Positions 1-11,834 are shown, numbered from the stretch's first letter. The stretch is 64,000 bases of DNA from Daucus carota subsp. sativus (GCF_001625215.2 NC_030389.2:41095454-41159453); one strand, 5' to 3'. A program made the numbers and translations. The notes: generated by a model not told the origin, from the letters alone.

Positions 1-1
1 C

Positions 2-2718
2 TCGGAATTTCACAAATCAGGTTGTATCCCGAAGGGCTATAACGCTTCCTTCATTGCACTAATACCAAAAGTGCCAAATCCAAAAACCCCTTCACAGTTT
101 AGACCAATTAGTCTCATGAACTCGGTGATGAAGCTGCTGTCGAAAGTGTTGGCAAGAAGGCTCAAAGGCGTCATGAATTCTTTGGTTAGTACAACACAAT
201 CTGCCTTCATACAAGGAAGGCAAATCACAGATAGTATCTTAGTGGCAAACGAGGCAATTTTCGCTCTGCAGGCAAAAAAAGCAGAAGGGCTGGTGTTCAA
301 AATTGATTTCGAAAAGGCTTTTGATAATATCAAATGGAATTTTGTCATGGAAACTCTGCAGAAAATGAACTTCGAGGCTAGGTGGATCAATTGGATCTCA
401 TCAATCTTTCTGAGCTCTTCAATATCGGTTTTAGTTAACGGATCCCCGTCGGCTGAATTCTCTCCTTCGCGGGGACTGCGTCAAGGCGATCCGTTGTCTC
501 CATTACTATTTAACATAGTGGGAGAAGTGTTAGCCACGTTACTGACTAGGGCCGCTGAACATAAAATCATAAATGGCATCCTCCTGCCAAATTGTAAAAG
601 CGCCATCACGCATCTCCAATTTGCAGACGACGTGGTCCTCTTCTTAAGTAAAGACATCAGCTCTATTCTGGGGGTAAAGCGAGTCCTTCAGTGTTTCCAG
701 ATTATATCTGGTTTAAAAATAAATTTCTCCAAAAGTTCGCTTTATGGGTTTAATAACTCAGCTCGTGATTCTGGAAGGTGGGCTGCATTACTGGGCTGTG
801 AAGTTGGTAAGGCACCCATAAAATACTTAGGTGCTCTTTTAGGAACTTCACCTGCCAACATACAATATTGGCAACCTCTGTTGAACAAGGTTCTTACAAG
901 TGTGCAGAGATATGACGCCTCCAATCTATCGATAGTAGGGAGGACAATGTTGCTCAAATCTGTAATCGACAGCATTCCTACGTATTGGTTTAGTCTGTTC
1001 CAGATACCAGCATCAGTAGTTAATAAGATAGAAATGGTGCGTCGTCGGTTTCTGTGGGGGGAAAATTTGGTAATGGGGCCAAAAGAAACCTGCATGCTCT
1101 AAGCTGGAATAAAATTTGTGTTCCAAAGACATGCGGTGGATTGGGCTTGAGGCCAATCAAACTAAGGAACAACATCCTGTTGGCTAAGTGGGCATGGAGA
1201 GCATACAAAGAAAGAGGAAGCTATTGGAATAAATTAATGGCGGAAAGATACGGTAAACAATGGACCTACGATCTTGGATCTATCAATACAAAAGCATGCT
1301 CTCCTATAGTCAAAAGTATAATACGCGCTCTTGGGACTGCACAGATGACCCCATTGATTGGAAAGAAGTGTTTTAAATGGATTTTGCGAAGAGGAGATTC
1401 TATTCTGTTTTGGGAAGACTGGTGGATAGATGATATGCCGCTATGTCTAAAATTCCCGAGCATCTGTTCGTTTTTCTCAACTCCGCATCTGACAGTGAGA
1501 GAATTCCTCTCACATTGGGATAGTTGCACCAACGGGACAAATCATGGATGGCTGGAGACACTTCCCCCCCCTTTACAAGAGACTTATGACAGTTTTGTTG
1601 CTCTGCTTTCAACAGTCTCACTAAGGGAGGGTGAAGATCAAATAGTCTGGATGTTTGACAATGGGAAGTTTACCACAAACGCTTGCTCAGCTGAAATTCA
1701 GAAAACAAATGGGCATGCTGTGTGCATGCATAAGGACTGGAATCAAATTTGGTCAATTAAAGGACCTCCAAAAATTGTATCTTTCCTATGGCGGTTGGCG
1801 TGGGAGATTCTGCCAACAAGATCGTTCCTAAATTCCCGTTTAAAGGATATCATGAATGTGTGTGCATGGTGTGGCTCAAACCCAGAAACTATACCACACC
1901 TTTTCTGGGATTGCGAATTAGCAAAATGGACGTGGGAATTCATCAGTAACTGGTGGAGTATGCCTGGCCTCAAGAAGGATGGATTACCTTTCTCCTTGCT
2001 CAGACTCCTGAATAGCAAGGTCTCATCATCTATAGGGCGTATTTGGCATATGGTCATAGCAGCTGCGTTATGGTCAATTTGGCTAGCACGGAATGAGCTG
2101 ATTTTCAAGCAAGTCAGAATTAAGAAAGAAAATCTGGTGGAGCTAATATATATTAGAGTGTCTAAATGGGGTCGGGCTTCAAATTTGCTGGGCTATGGAG
2201 ACACACCAATTTGGAGAATTAATCCACAAGGGGCTGTGGCACTACATTCGTTTAAACTTTCCTCGGAATTTTGGACCTATAAGTTCCTTTGTTTTGATAT
2301 AGTAAGTGCGGTGGATGGATCATGGGGGATTACTTCAGAAAGTTTTCACTCGGGAGGAATGGGTGGAACAATAAAAACCAAAGAGGGCAGAGCCATACTC
2401 ACTTTCTCAGGCCCAGTCTTAGCAATTTCGGCCGTCCATGCTGAAATACAAGCCATTATCTTCGCAATAAATTGTTTAGCATCTCGGAACATCAAGTATA
2501 CAAGAGCGGTGGTGTGCTCTGACTCAATTACGGCAGTCAATGCTCTTAACAAAGGTCTGCAATTCGACTTTCCTATATTGTATATGGATTTTAAGTACCA
2601 GCACATGATAAATGTGTCAATCTTTATCCACTATGTTCCAAGATCGCTGAATGAAAATGCAGACTCTCTAGCTAAATCTGGGTTACATAGGCCAGTTATG
2701 AAGGCCACTTGGACTTAA
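2..2718 (+). pseudogene. LINE ORF2: reverse transcriptase plus RNase H, one frameshift
   Basis: The frame is open from base 2, so the protein starts outside the window. RT motifs include QGRQITDSILVANE, the DFEKAFD box, GLRQGDPLSPLLF and the catalytic QFADDVVLF near 617-640. The plant-L1 signatures FLWG, then LSWNKIC and GGLGLRP, follow. Between FLWG and the next motif the reading frame changes at a run of six G (1056-1061); one G fewer than needed explains it, and the old frame stops at 1102. The second part carries the zf-RVT-like segment (W-IKGPPKI, FLWRLAWEILPT, CAWCG with PHLFWDC) and an RNase H domain whose four acidic residues are all present: VDGSW, AEIQAI, CSDSITAV and NADSLAK. It would copy LINE RNA at the nick and degrade the RNA strand. 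Broken here, so probably not self-mobile. Confidence 0.92.
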
Positions 2719-3187
2719 GGACATTTCTTGATGGTGTGGCCCGCCTGTGCGCTGGATTGGTAAGGCAGGCCCATGAAAGTCACAGTTTTTCTCCTATAAC
2801 GCCCTGGCATACACCCCAATAGTGACAGGCCTTTTAGAGGTTTTTAGCTTTCCAAGGCTCTTCTAGCTGCAGGCTATTTGTTAGATTTCTCAAGAATATC
2901 CGGGCTGCAGTAAATCTTTTAATTGGTCTGCACGAGGGATGTCAGGTGGCTTATACCCGGTCTATCAGACTTTTCAATCGGTGTCTCTGTTTTAACCCTC
3001 AGTTCTTCACAACATGCCGTTAGTTCCCTCGTTTCGTGTGTACTGTATGAAATTTCCTAGATTTCAAATGTCACTGCACTACAGCCTTTATATTATGGGT
3101 TTTCTGAGCCCTTTCTTGACATACATTTCTCCACAGCTCTAAAACCTCCTTCCATTGTAACCTCTCAGTTTTCTCTCACCTTTCTCT
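2719..3187 (+). other. Spacer between the two LINE ORFs
   Basis: No ORF of note. The last 100 bases before the next ATG are pyrimidine-rich (ctccttcc, ctctcacctttctct), like a leader. No splice or termination signal could be assigned with confidence. Confidence 0.5.
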
Positions 3188-4189
3188 ATGGACTTCACCT
3201 GGGAAACTCCTGATCCAGGTTACAAGAAGATCAATGTCTTCTGTGAAATTTCTGAGGATCCTCTGCTTCATGAAGCTATAGTGAGCATTGGGGCGCTTGC
3301 AAGGGATTCTGGAGGGGCTCAGCTGTGGGCTGCATTGGGGCTTCTTCCAAATCTCACTGAAGAGCAAGCGATAATGTCTGGTATTCAGTCGGCACTAATT
3401 CACGCACAAAAGATGGGGTGGGAGCTGATTCATATCGAAACCTCAAATGTGGAGGTGTACGACACCATCCGACACCAGGAACATGTCTTTCTAAATGATG
3501 AGCAGCTGGAAATTTATAGTAGCTTTAACACTATCTACGCAAACCACTACAATGGCAAGAAGATGAAGAGAGTCATCACTAGCGTCCCTCAGCGTATGAA
3601 CAGCTCAGCTGCGTATCTGGCACACTATGGCCTGACTAAGAGGGTGGTGTTTGGAGAGATATCTGGCTCAGTGGGAGATTTGGGCTACTACCTAGCAAGA
3701 GACATGGGCATGACCCTGCCATTCCCTTCCATTGAAGTTCAAACAAATCTGGGGGAGGGGGAGGTGATTGATGGTTCTCCGCCGCCCAAAAAACGCAAGC
3801 TTGATGAACAGTGCTGTGATGAAATGCCGAGGCAGGCGTATAGGGACAAAGGAAAAAACAAGGTTTTGGAGCATTTCTCTTTCAATGAAAATGGTGTGTT
3901 TGGCCAGAAGGCTATTAGGATCATGGATAAGGGGAAGCTCGGTTGTTACTCTTCTGTTTTTGACAACCCTGAAGTTAACATGAATGCAGCTGTTGGTAAG
4001 GAGATTTACTCTAGGGATATTCTCCACCATGCTTTACTTGGAACCCTAAAATCAGTCATTCCCAAGCTCTATGTTTCCCTCCCAAGTCTCCTCGGTAATG
4101 ATGTTGATCAGCTGATGTCTGTGGACCAAGTGTTGGATCTGTTGGGTTTCAATGGAGACAAACCCTCCACCTCCAAGAACCCAGTTTAA
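3188..4189 (+). CDS. Extra LINE ORF: degenerate RNase H-like domain with basic NLS-like motif
   Basis: Intact 333-codon ORF starting at the ATG after a CT-rich leader, 470 bases after the ORF2 stop and inside the same poly(A)-tailed element. Residues 13-150 follow the plant RNase H-like (RVT_3) layout: KKINV, then ALARDSGGAQLW, LTEEQAIMSGIQSAL, a strand ending IHIETSNVEV, and a final NSSAAYLAHYGL. Of the four catalytic acids only the Glu (58/59) is kept; the other three positions read F18, S86 and A142, so nuclease activity is unlikely. Residues 198-205 (PPPKKRKL) look like a classical monopartite nuclear localisation signal. The C-terminal 120 residues are unfamiliar. Function unknown; an RNA/DNA-binding or nuclear-import accessory of the LINE is an inference. 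It could instead be a captured host fragment. Confidence 0.75.
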   Translation: MDFTWETPDPGYKKINVFCEISEDPLLHEAIVSIGALARDSGGAQLWAALGLLPNLTEEQAIMSGIQSALIHAQKMGWELIHIETSNVEVYDTIRHQEHVFLNDEQLEIYSSFNTIYANHYNGKKMKRVITSVPQRMNSSAAYLAHYGLTKRVVFGEISGSVGDLGYYLARDMGMTLPFPSIEVQTNLGEGEVIDGSPPPKKRKLDEQCCDEMPRQAYRDKGKNKVLEHFSFNENGVFGQKAIRIMDKGKLGCYSSVFDNPEVNMNAAVGKEIYSRDILHHALLGTLKSVIPKLYVSLPSLLGNDVDQLMSVDQVLDLLGFNGDKPSTSKNPV

Positions 4190-4445
4190 TCATGTATCTT
4201 TTTCGCATGTTTCTAGAGATGTTTAAGCATGCAGCCGTAGTCTAGCTTGTAGTGATAGATAGTCTTTAAGGTAGGTGTCCCTAGGTCTCTTATTCTCTTT
4301 TGGTTGCTAGAATGCCCAGGCAAAACAAGTATTGTGAGTTGGTAGGTTTCTCTTTTGTGGGCTGTAAGCAGCTTGGGGACATTGTATTCTGTTTCTACTC
4401 TTTAATATATTTCGCTGTTTGCTCTTAAAAAAAAAAAAAAAAAAA
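4190..4445 (+). other. LINE 3' UTR and A tail
   Basis: Non-coding segment from the stop codon to a run of 19 A (4427-4445), preceded by the AATATA-rich stretch ctttaatatatttcgctg. Typical LINE 3' end. Confidence 0.85.
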
Positions 4446-4551
4446 CATTCCATAATTGCTACACCCACCCCCTCTTACAGGTTTGTATTCTGTAATAATC
4501 TTTTAAACCTTACAGAGTTACAGTTTAACATTTTCAAAACTTTTGAATGTG

Positions 4552-4959
4552 CAAGAGCAACTCCAATGCAATGCTATACTTGGTTCTATTGCTATATTAT
4601 AGCATCAAAAGTAAAAAAACTCAACTCCAAAGGGGTGCTATATTTGGATGCATCCATGCTTAGATGCATCATTGGTTCTATATTTGAAATCAAGGATAAT
4701 CCATCTATGTTGTCACATCATGTCATCATCAATAACTAGAAATTAGAAACTAGTTAAAGAGTTAATGAGTTAGGTAAAAGTTAATGAGTTGGTTCTATAT
4801 AGAAGTTAGGTAAAAGTTGATGAGTTGGTTAAATTCGAAACTATTTATAGAACTTAGCATTGGAGTGCAAGTTTTATTTTAGCACTAAAAAACACTTTTT
4901 GGTGCTATATTATAGCAATAGCAATAAATATATAGCATCTAGCATTGGACTTGCTCTAA
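4552..4959. mobile_element. MITE with AGAGCAAnTCCAATGC termini
   Basis: The left end agagcaactccaatgc is mirrored by the right end gcattggacttgctct. Inner parts also pair (gctatattatagcat against the same inverted). No ORF. The termini resemble the GAGCATCTCCAATG MITEs seen elsewhere in the window (34043, 26992), so Harbinger-type is likely, but I could not settle the target-site duplication. Confidence 0.7.
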
Positions 4960-5841
4960 GAAAATGTGGAGTGCAGTGGAGTGTATATTAATATAAATTA
5001 GTGTCCATGTACAGAATTTGATCATAGTCCCGCGATAAAAATCTGGTATTTTGCAACAAGGATACGATTAATGTTACACCTTAACAAAATTATTCTGGTT
5101 TGAGAACGGCTCTTGTAATCTTATCACCTTCCTATGATGAAATCAAAAATATTTTACACGTCAATATTTAAGTGTCTATTTTTATTCAATAAAACATACT
5201 CCTTCCTTCTGTCTCTTTCATTTTCTATAATTTTTTATTTTATTTAACACTTATTTTGATATGAAATATGAGATATAATTTCATAACTTTTTAAAATTTT
5301 ATTTAGAAAAAAGCAAGGTACTTTATAAAATTATGCTTTATAAGTCAAATCCTCGTCCGTAAGGTAAGCAACACAAAATTACGTAAATAAGGATATCTCA
5401 ATAATATTTACGAATTAGTGCATAATTGTACACAAAACTCGCATCGATGCATATACATTTTTTTGACTGCACAGAAACATAAAGTCATTGGGTCCATCTG
5501 GGGACATTAAAAAACTCATAAATTAAAGTCTTTTTTTCCAAGAGATATATATTTTATAATTTTAAGAATATAGATGTTAAGTAGTTATTTCATATTTATT
5601 ATGTGATCAAAGGAAAAGGACTCAATTGAAAAAAGTTATAATTTCATATATTTTTTTCATAAATAAATTATTATTTTTAAAAAAGTAAAATTAATCCGAT
5701 GGTCACAAAGACAGTGAATTTGAAGACACAAAAGCAAAAGCTGGCGAAGGAGATGATCCCACAAGAGGGGTATGATGACCCAACGATAGCATGCTATCCA
5801 TTTTGTCATCACTCTCACTGCAATTTTAAAGTAAAATAATA
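4960..5841. other. AT-rich spacer, no gene seen
   Basis: No coding region recognised. One half Stowaway-like end (ctccttccttctgtctctt, about 5200) has no clear partner, so it is probably a decayed MITE. Confidence 0.5.
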
Positions 5842-6100
5842 CTCCCTCCGTCTCTAAATACTTTTCTTGTTTGTACTTTTCACGTTTGCAAACATACATT
5901 TTTAATCATTAATATCTTTCATTTCGTAGTAGCATTAAAAATAAAAACTTCACTGTATTAAAGTACTCGTGAATACGAATGTAACAAGATCACTCATGAC
6001 TATATTTAGTTTTATAGATTAGATGTAAATTAGTGATTTGTCTCATGTTATGAACAGTACCGACATCCCAAATAGGAAAAGAATAAAGAGACGGAGGGAG
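5842..6100. mobile_element. Stowaway MITE, 259-bp family
   Basis: Ends CTCCCTCCGTCTC and its inverse GAGACGGAGGGAG, flanked on both sides by TA, the Tc1/mariner target duplication. It has the same length and interior as the copy at 15234-15492. Confidence 0.9.
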
Positions 6101-6174
6101 TAGTGCACAAAACACTTGTTTAGCAGCAGAATTTTTTTTTGTATTTGATCATTTTGATATGAAATTTTGATTCT

Positions 6175-6683
6175 CTCTCTCAGTCCCTAAATACCTTTTC
6201 CATTTCTATTTATCATATTTGTCAATACAAACTTTTGATCATTAATAATTTTGATTTTATATTAATATTAAATATAAAAATGTCATTGTATTAAAGTACT
6301 CATAAATTCGGATCCAACAAGAACATTCGCGACTACTCCCTATGTCTCTCTCATTTCTTTACGTTGCTTTTTGGCACGTTTTTCCACGCTCATTTAAAGT
6401 ATAGTTCCGTAATATATTTTTTTAATTTTTTTCTGAATAAAAGTTTGAAGTTTAAACTCTTATTCAAAAAAGGAAAATTTTTAAAAAAAAATTATGAAAC
6501 TATACTTTATACGAGCCTCAAAATACGTGCAAACAGTGTACGTAAACAATTTAAGGGGACGGAGGGAGTATATTTTATCATATAGATTAGACATAAATTT
6601 ATATTTTAATATTTTATCATCTAGATTAGACGTAAATTAGTAATTTATCTCGTATTATGAAATGTTTTGACTGACGGAGTGAG
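6175..6683. mobile_element. Diverged Stowaway MITE, split by another MITE
   Basis: Outer element of the same family as 5842-6100 (interior: ccctaaatacctttt, then cccaacaag-like and gattagacgtaaattagtaattt). Its left end is worn (ctctctcagtccc) and its right end is ctgacggagtgag followed by TA. The interior is interrupted by the MITE at 6336-6568. Confidence 0.75.
6336..6568. mobile_element. Stowaway MITE nested in the 6175-6683 MITE
   Basis: Ends ctccctatgtctc and gggacggagggag, TA on both sides, 233 bp. The interior (ggcacgtttttcca, atagttccgtaatat) matches the element in ELIP copy A at 46432. Confidence 0.85.
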
Positions 6684-7032
6684 TATGAAGTACGTAGTAA
6701 ACAGATACCTCAGCACTAGGCCCCTGCAATAAAAGAAGTAAAATCAGGGTACTGTCCACTGTTGTAAAGGACATTGCCTCGCTTGGAAGAATGAAAGTGC
6801 CCCAACATATGAATGTCAGGGGGGGGTCACCTAATTTGCCCGGGCCAGAAGGTGGCAAAACCTGGCTCCTGTGGGGATGAAGTCTGCCGCCTATAATTAT
6901 GGTTAGTACAAGAGCCCACTACTGCAACTTGGGGCGACTGGCTCGTTGAATTAATTTCTTCCTAGTAGCTAGTACTAACCTCCGAGCACTAGTGCACCTA
7001 GGTGTGCTTGTTTTTCTTGCAAGGTATAATTA

Positions 7033-7294
7033 CTCTTTACCTCTCATTTAACTCGTTGGATGTTTGACACGGATTTTAATATTTTTATAAAATATAATTT
7101 TATAAATTATTTTTATGCACTTTAATATTTTATAAAATATAATTTTATAAATTATTTTAAGCTTTTTTTAAAATAAAATTTTAATATTTAACCTTTTGTT
7201 CAGAAAAAATTTTAAAAATAAATTATAGAAATACATTTTAAAAGTGTGTTAAAGTGCGTGCGCAGCGTGTCGCGTTCCCTGCAGACTGAGGGAG
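7033..7294. mobile_element. Stowaway-like MITE
   Basis: Left end ctctttacctctcattt and right end actgagggag, TA on both sides. The interior carries the paired segments ataaaatataattttataaatta and cgtgtcgcg typical of the 6336/46432 family. Confidence 0.75.
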
Positions 7295-7727
7295 TATTTC
7301 TTACAAGAGCAATGGTCCTTGGCATATCCTTATACGATATCCGGTTATCTGTTATATGACCGGGATGAATATCCAGCAATCAGGATAATAATAAAATTTG
7401 TTTAAAAAAAAGAGATTATAATAAAAATTTGATGAATTTGGCGTTTTTTAAAAACCACTACATATATATTTCAACTATATAATATTTTGAAATTTTTTAA
7501 AAAATACGAAGATTGTATTTGTAAGCATATATTCAACTGGTAGCAATTTTACATGTAATCACAAATGTAAATTTAAAAAAACATTACTCTCGTGTCTCAC
7601 AATCTCACCAATTCTGGGACAGTATATTTCAAGCCCGCACTAACAAACGAAGTCTTACACACAAAAAGCACTGTTACACTCACACTACACATCTACTCCT
7701 GTCACTCAGCAGCCACTTTAGTTTTGT
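7295..7727. other. Upstream region of the FORKED-like gene
   Basis: No ORF. AT-rich, becoming CA/CT-rich from about 7600 towards the promoter. Confidence 0.5.
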
Positions 7728-7754
7728 CTCTCTCTCTCTCCCACCCTATAAAAT
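7728..7754 (+). promoter_or_regulatory. CT tract and TATA box
   Basis: A (TC)n tract is followed by CTATAAAAT at 7746-7754, about 65 bases upstream of the start codon. This is a standard plant core promoter layout with a pyrimidine patch and a short 5' UTR. Confidence 0.75.
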
Positions 7755-7816
7755 CTCACTCTCATCATTAACTCTCCACATAAAACTTCCCCACTCACCA
7801 AACTCAAACCCACAAA

Positions 7817-10800
7817 ATGAACCAGGCTCAGCTCTTCAGACCACCAGAGACTCCCATGGAGCCCATGGAGTTCTTGTCTCGTTCTTGGAGTGCCTCTGCT
7901 CTTGAACTCTCTAAAACTGTGACCCCACCTCCTCCTTTCCTCCCCAAGACCAACGCTGCTAGTGGTGGCACCATTTTCGAGGACTTGGCTGGTGAGTTGG
8001 AGGAAATGGCCATGGTTTCTGGCAACCCTTTCTCCTTTGCTTCTTCTCAGACTTCTCAGCTCATTATGGAACGTATCATGTCTCAGTCTGTAAGTTTTTT
8101 ACATCCCAATCTTTCATGTGTTTTAGTTTTATACTTATAGTCATCTGTGTAAGTTTTGTTTTCTAGGTTCTTGTTTTTTTCTGCATTTTTGTACATGTTT
8201 TTATCTCTTGGATTCTTGTATATATGTATGTTAAGACATAAAAAACTGTAAATGCCAAATTTGTTTTTTGGTTCATTGGGAAAACTGGTTTCTTGGAACT
8301 AGCAAAGTGGCTAAAGTAATTTTTGTTGGGTGTTTTTTTTATTTTCTTTCAAGAATCAAGTTCTTTGTTAATTAAATACAAATGGGCTATGCCCTTATGC
8401 TTGTGGTGAATGATCATATTATTTTAGCAATTTTTGAATTGAGCATTATGTATAATTTGAGTGGAAATGAACATATGGTGCTTTGTTTATGCAGCAAGAG
8501 GTGTCACCAAGAACATCTGGGAGACTTTCACACAGCAGTGGTCCTTTGAATGGTTCTCTCAGTGATAGTCCCCCTGTCTCTCCTTCTGAATTGGATGACC
8601 ATAAGGTCCTCTCTCCTCTTTCTCTCCCTGCACACACATGACAGATGACACACCTACATATGTCTGTACTTGTATGTTTAAATTTGATACCACTGACAGG
8701 AGGAACCAAGCAGAGATCATATATTGTTTCAGCTTTCTCTTTAACCCATAACTTTATCATGTTTAAGGCTTTCCTTTTTTACAAGAAAGTTATCATGCAG
8801 TCCAAATTTTTTAATATTGCATAATTCAATATATTTGGCTTTACCTAGACAAGATAGTTCACAATTTTGTTTCTATGTAAGAAAATAAATGATTTGATTG
8901 AGATGCTAAGCTTGTGGTAGGTGGTGCATTTTAATATGAGGTGCTCCACATATTAAATGTAACAACTCATTTTTGTCTAAAATTGTTGCATCTCATAAGA
9001 ATGTTTCAACTAAAATTAAATGAAATTAGGTTTGAGGGAAAGTTTGGTGATATTTTCAGTTCTCACTCTTAGTCCTTTCCTTTGTACTTTAGACACCATT
9101 AAAATGTACTAAACAAAAATGATAATAAAAAATGACTGTAAATTATCAGATTGATCTTTTTTTTTTTGATGGTCCAGAAATGGTTAATATAACAGAAGCA
9201 CAGTTTCGTAATGGCGGTCATACTTTTTTACCTACACAGAAGTCTGTTCTAGTAAGTGGATTGGGTGATAGATTTGGTATTAAATTGTCCTACAGTTTTG
9301 TGGATGGTATTGGGGAAAAGTTAGAATTTTTATGCAAAATTGGCTGATAGTGATTTGTGAAAAACTTGGAGATGGTCTCAATTTAAGGCAATTTGGTCCT
9401 TGTCCAGTGTATGAAATAGGCAAATTGATTATGGGTCACAAGTTAAGTGTGGTGTGATCATTTTGCTAGTCATTGCTTATCCTTAGGCAGGCACTCATTT
9501 ATTGCACTTTTAGCTACTTCAGCACCCTGTCATTTTATCATTCACAGCCAATGACACTAATTTTATATGCATGCAGTTTAGTCGCATGAATAATTCCGTA
9601 AACAGCCAATTTAGAGGCGGAACTCTTGGAGGCCCTGTCCCTGCTGGAGGTGGAAAGACAGTTGGAAGGTGGTTGAAGGACAGGCGAGAGAAAAAGAAAG
9701 AGGAAGCAAGGGCTCAAAATGCACAGCTCCATGCATCTATTTCGGTGGCTGGGGTTGCTGCTGCTATTGCAGCTATTGCTGCTGCAACAGCTGCTTCATC
9801 TGCGACGGGGAAAGATGAGCATATGGCTAAAACTGACATGGCTGTGGCATCGGCCGCGACACTAGTTGCAGCCCAATGTGTTGAGGCAGCAGAGCAATTG
9901 GGTGCGGAACGTGATCATCTAGCATCAGTTGTTAGCTCAGCTGTTAACGTTCGGTCAGCTGGTGATATCATGACATTAACTGCTGCTGCTGCAACTGGTA
10001 TATACTTTTACTTGTTATCCGCAACTATATATATAATATAATTAGGCAACTATATGATTAGGCATGACAATATAAGCTATATAAGGATATCTACAATATA
10101 TAGATAAAATAATTTTTGTCATAACCTTGTTTGTGGGACTTAAACCTCTACGGAGGATAGTTGTATTAGCATCTTCACTAGTTTTAATATGGATGTTGTC
10201 AGTGTGATACTAATGTCTTGGTGTCAGCTGTTATGGTGCACTAGTACATGCCTAATGAGATGCTTATATTTCCTTGTTACGTATAGCTCTGCGAGGTGTG
10301 GCCACCTTGAAGGCTAGAGCACTAAAGGATGTATGGAATATAGCTGCAGTGATCCCTGTGGAGAAGGGAATGAATAATAGTGGCCATGGTGGGAGTAATA
10401 GTTCCAATGGTAGTTTTAGTGGTGAGCTTGTCCCTGAAGAGAATTTCCTTGGTATCTGCAGTCGAGAATTACTCGCCAGAGGCTGTGAGCTCCTCAAGCG
10501 CACACGTAAAGGTACATAATATCTATTTCCTTGTGAATTCTTTATTCTATCGCATTGCAATATGATTACAATATTGCAAGCTGTTGGTTAACAGAGCCAT
10601 TCAATTTTCATTTTAAATACTTGAACCGGTTTTAAACCCTTAGTCGGAGTTTGCTTAATACGTGGCTTTCGTAATATTTAAATGCAGGTGATCTGCACTG
10701 GAAGATTGTATCTGTTTATATCAACAGGATGGGCCAGGTTTGTTTCTGTAATTATGAATATAATGATTTGCAAACCGTCTTAAAAGTCTGATCAGATTTA

Positions 10801-11404
10801 ATCACTAGACTTTATTCGTATGATCATATGAGTATTGATCAAGTTTAGCAAGCGGAAACTTCTTAAAGAAAATTTCAAGACTGAAAAGTTAAAGTTATTC
10901 ATGATGAAGCAAAATGTGATGAACCAGCTTTATCTATATTGTTCATATTAACATTTTTTTTTTTTGGTTATGTATATTCAGGTGACTTTGAAGATGAAGA
11001 GTAGACATGCTGCAGGGACCATCACAAAAAAGAAAAAGAGTAAGCTGTTTTTGCTTTTATCTCTTTACATCGCTCTCATGAATCTGAGCTAGTGGTATCT
11101 TCCTGCCATTTAGGGATTTGCGAAAGCAGTATGCATTAGAGTAATAAAAGATCAAAAGTTATCATCTTTAATCATTTCCGCAATCTTTGTAGATATAGTG
11201 CTGGAGGTGATTAAAGATATGCCAGCTTGGCCAGGTCGCCACTTGCTCGAGGGTGGCGAACACCGGCGGTACTTTGGACTGAAGACGGTGTCGCGCGGAC
11301 TGGTGGAGTTCGAGTGCAAGAATCAGAGGGAGTGTGATATATGGACTCAAGGTGTTTCAAGGCTGCTGGGAATTGCTGGTGAAAAGAACAGGCAGAAAAT
11401 TTGA
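7817..11404 (+). CDS. VAN3-binding protein / FORKED-like protein (DUF828 plus PH domain)
   Basis: Seven exons: 7817-8089, 8495-8605, 9577-9997, 10287-10511, 10688-10737, 10982-11039, 11193-11404; total 1350 nt, 449 aa, all GT-AG and in frame. The N-terminal part is the DUF828 (auxin canalisation) region: [15 protein letters not shown] near residue 20, [11 protein letters not shown] near 115, [20 protein letters not shown] and a long Ala-rich helical stretch. Residues about 343-440 form the PH-like domain ([33 protein letters not shown]). In Arabidopsis this family (FKD1, FL proteins, VAB) sits at the trans-Golgi network with VAN3 ARF-GAP and helps place PIN1 for vein patterning; the PH domain binds phosphoinositides. 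That role is by family only. The length fits the family. Confidence 0.93.
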
Positions 11405-11834
11405 AGTTTGTGGTATAAGAATTTGCAAATGGGACAACTGGGAATAGTTTTATATATAGATGTGTAGGTGCTTAAGTATTTAACCATCTGCTTTTGGAAT
11501 TTGTTGGGGGATTCTCAGTTTGTATAAAAGGTGAAAATTAAAGTATTAAGTTATCCAAATTAGCGGCTCCGCTTTCTTTTGAATTTGATGTCCAAAACTA
11601 CACAAAATAAGGAAGAACTGTCCAAAATGGCATCGAAATATGCCTCTTATAGCACCATGTATCACATGTTATTAATTTTTCGCCAGAAAAATGCTAAATT
11701 TTCTTGGGGTTTTTTGAAAGGCATCTTTGAAGTTGTGTGATGCAAATATGAAAATGTAATCATCCTTTTCACAACTTTTTAGAGGGTAATGGTCCGGCGA
11801 GCGATTGTCGACAATAATCTATATATGGTACATA
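11405..11834. other. 3' flank of the FORKED-like gene
   Basis: Contains the likely 3' UTR (to about 11560, with the A-rich stretch gtgaaaattaaagtatt). Nothing else recognised. Confidence 0.5.

Larger units (their letters stand above)
1..4445 (+). mobile_element. L1-type LINE, 5' end outside window
   Basis: Non-LTR retrotransposon. It shows, in order, a reverse transcriptase with the FADD catalytic box, a C-terminal zinc-knuckle-like/RNase H region, a second ORF, a 3' UTR and a 19-A tail at 4427-4445. There are no LTRs. The arrangement RT followed by an RNase H of the type found in plant L1 elements is known for plant LINEs; the second ORF after it is not something I recognise. The 5' part (ORF1, endonuclease) lies left of the window, so the target-site duplication cannot be tested. 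The tail is still uninterrupted, which suggests a fairly recent copy, although the RT frame carries one shift. Confidence 0.93.

Noticed and set aside
742-1095. Several minus-strand frames under the LINE ORFs
   Set aside because: Shadows of the reverse transcriptase gene; they match no family.
9132-9347. 71-codon frame in the FORKED-like intron 2
   Set aside because: No family resemblance, lies between two well-joined exons, and starts in T-rich DNA.
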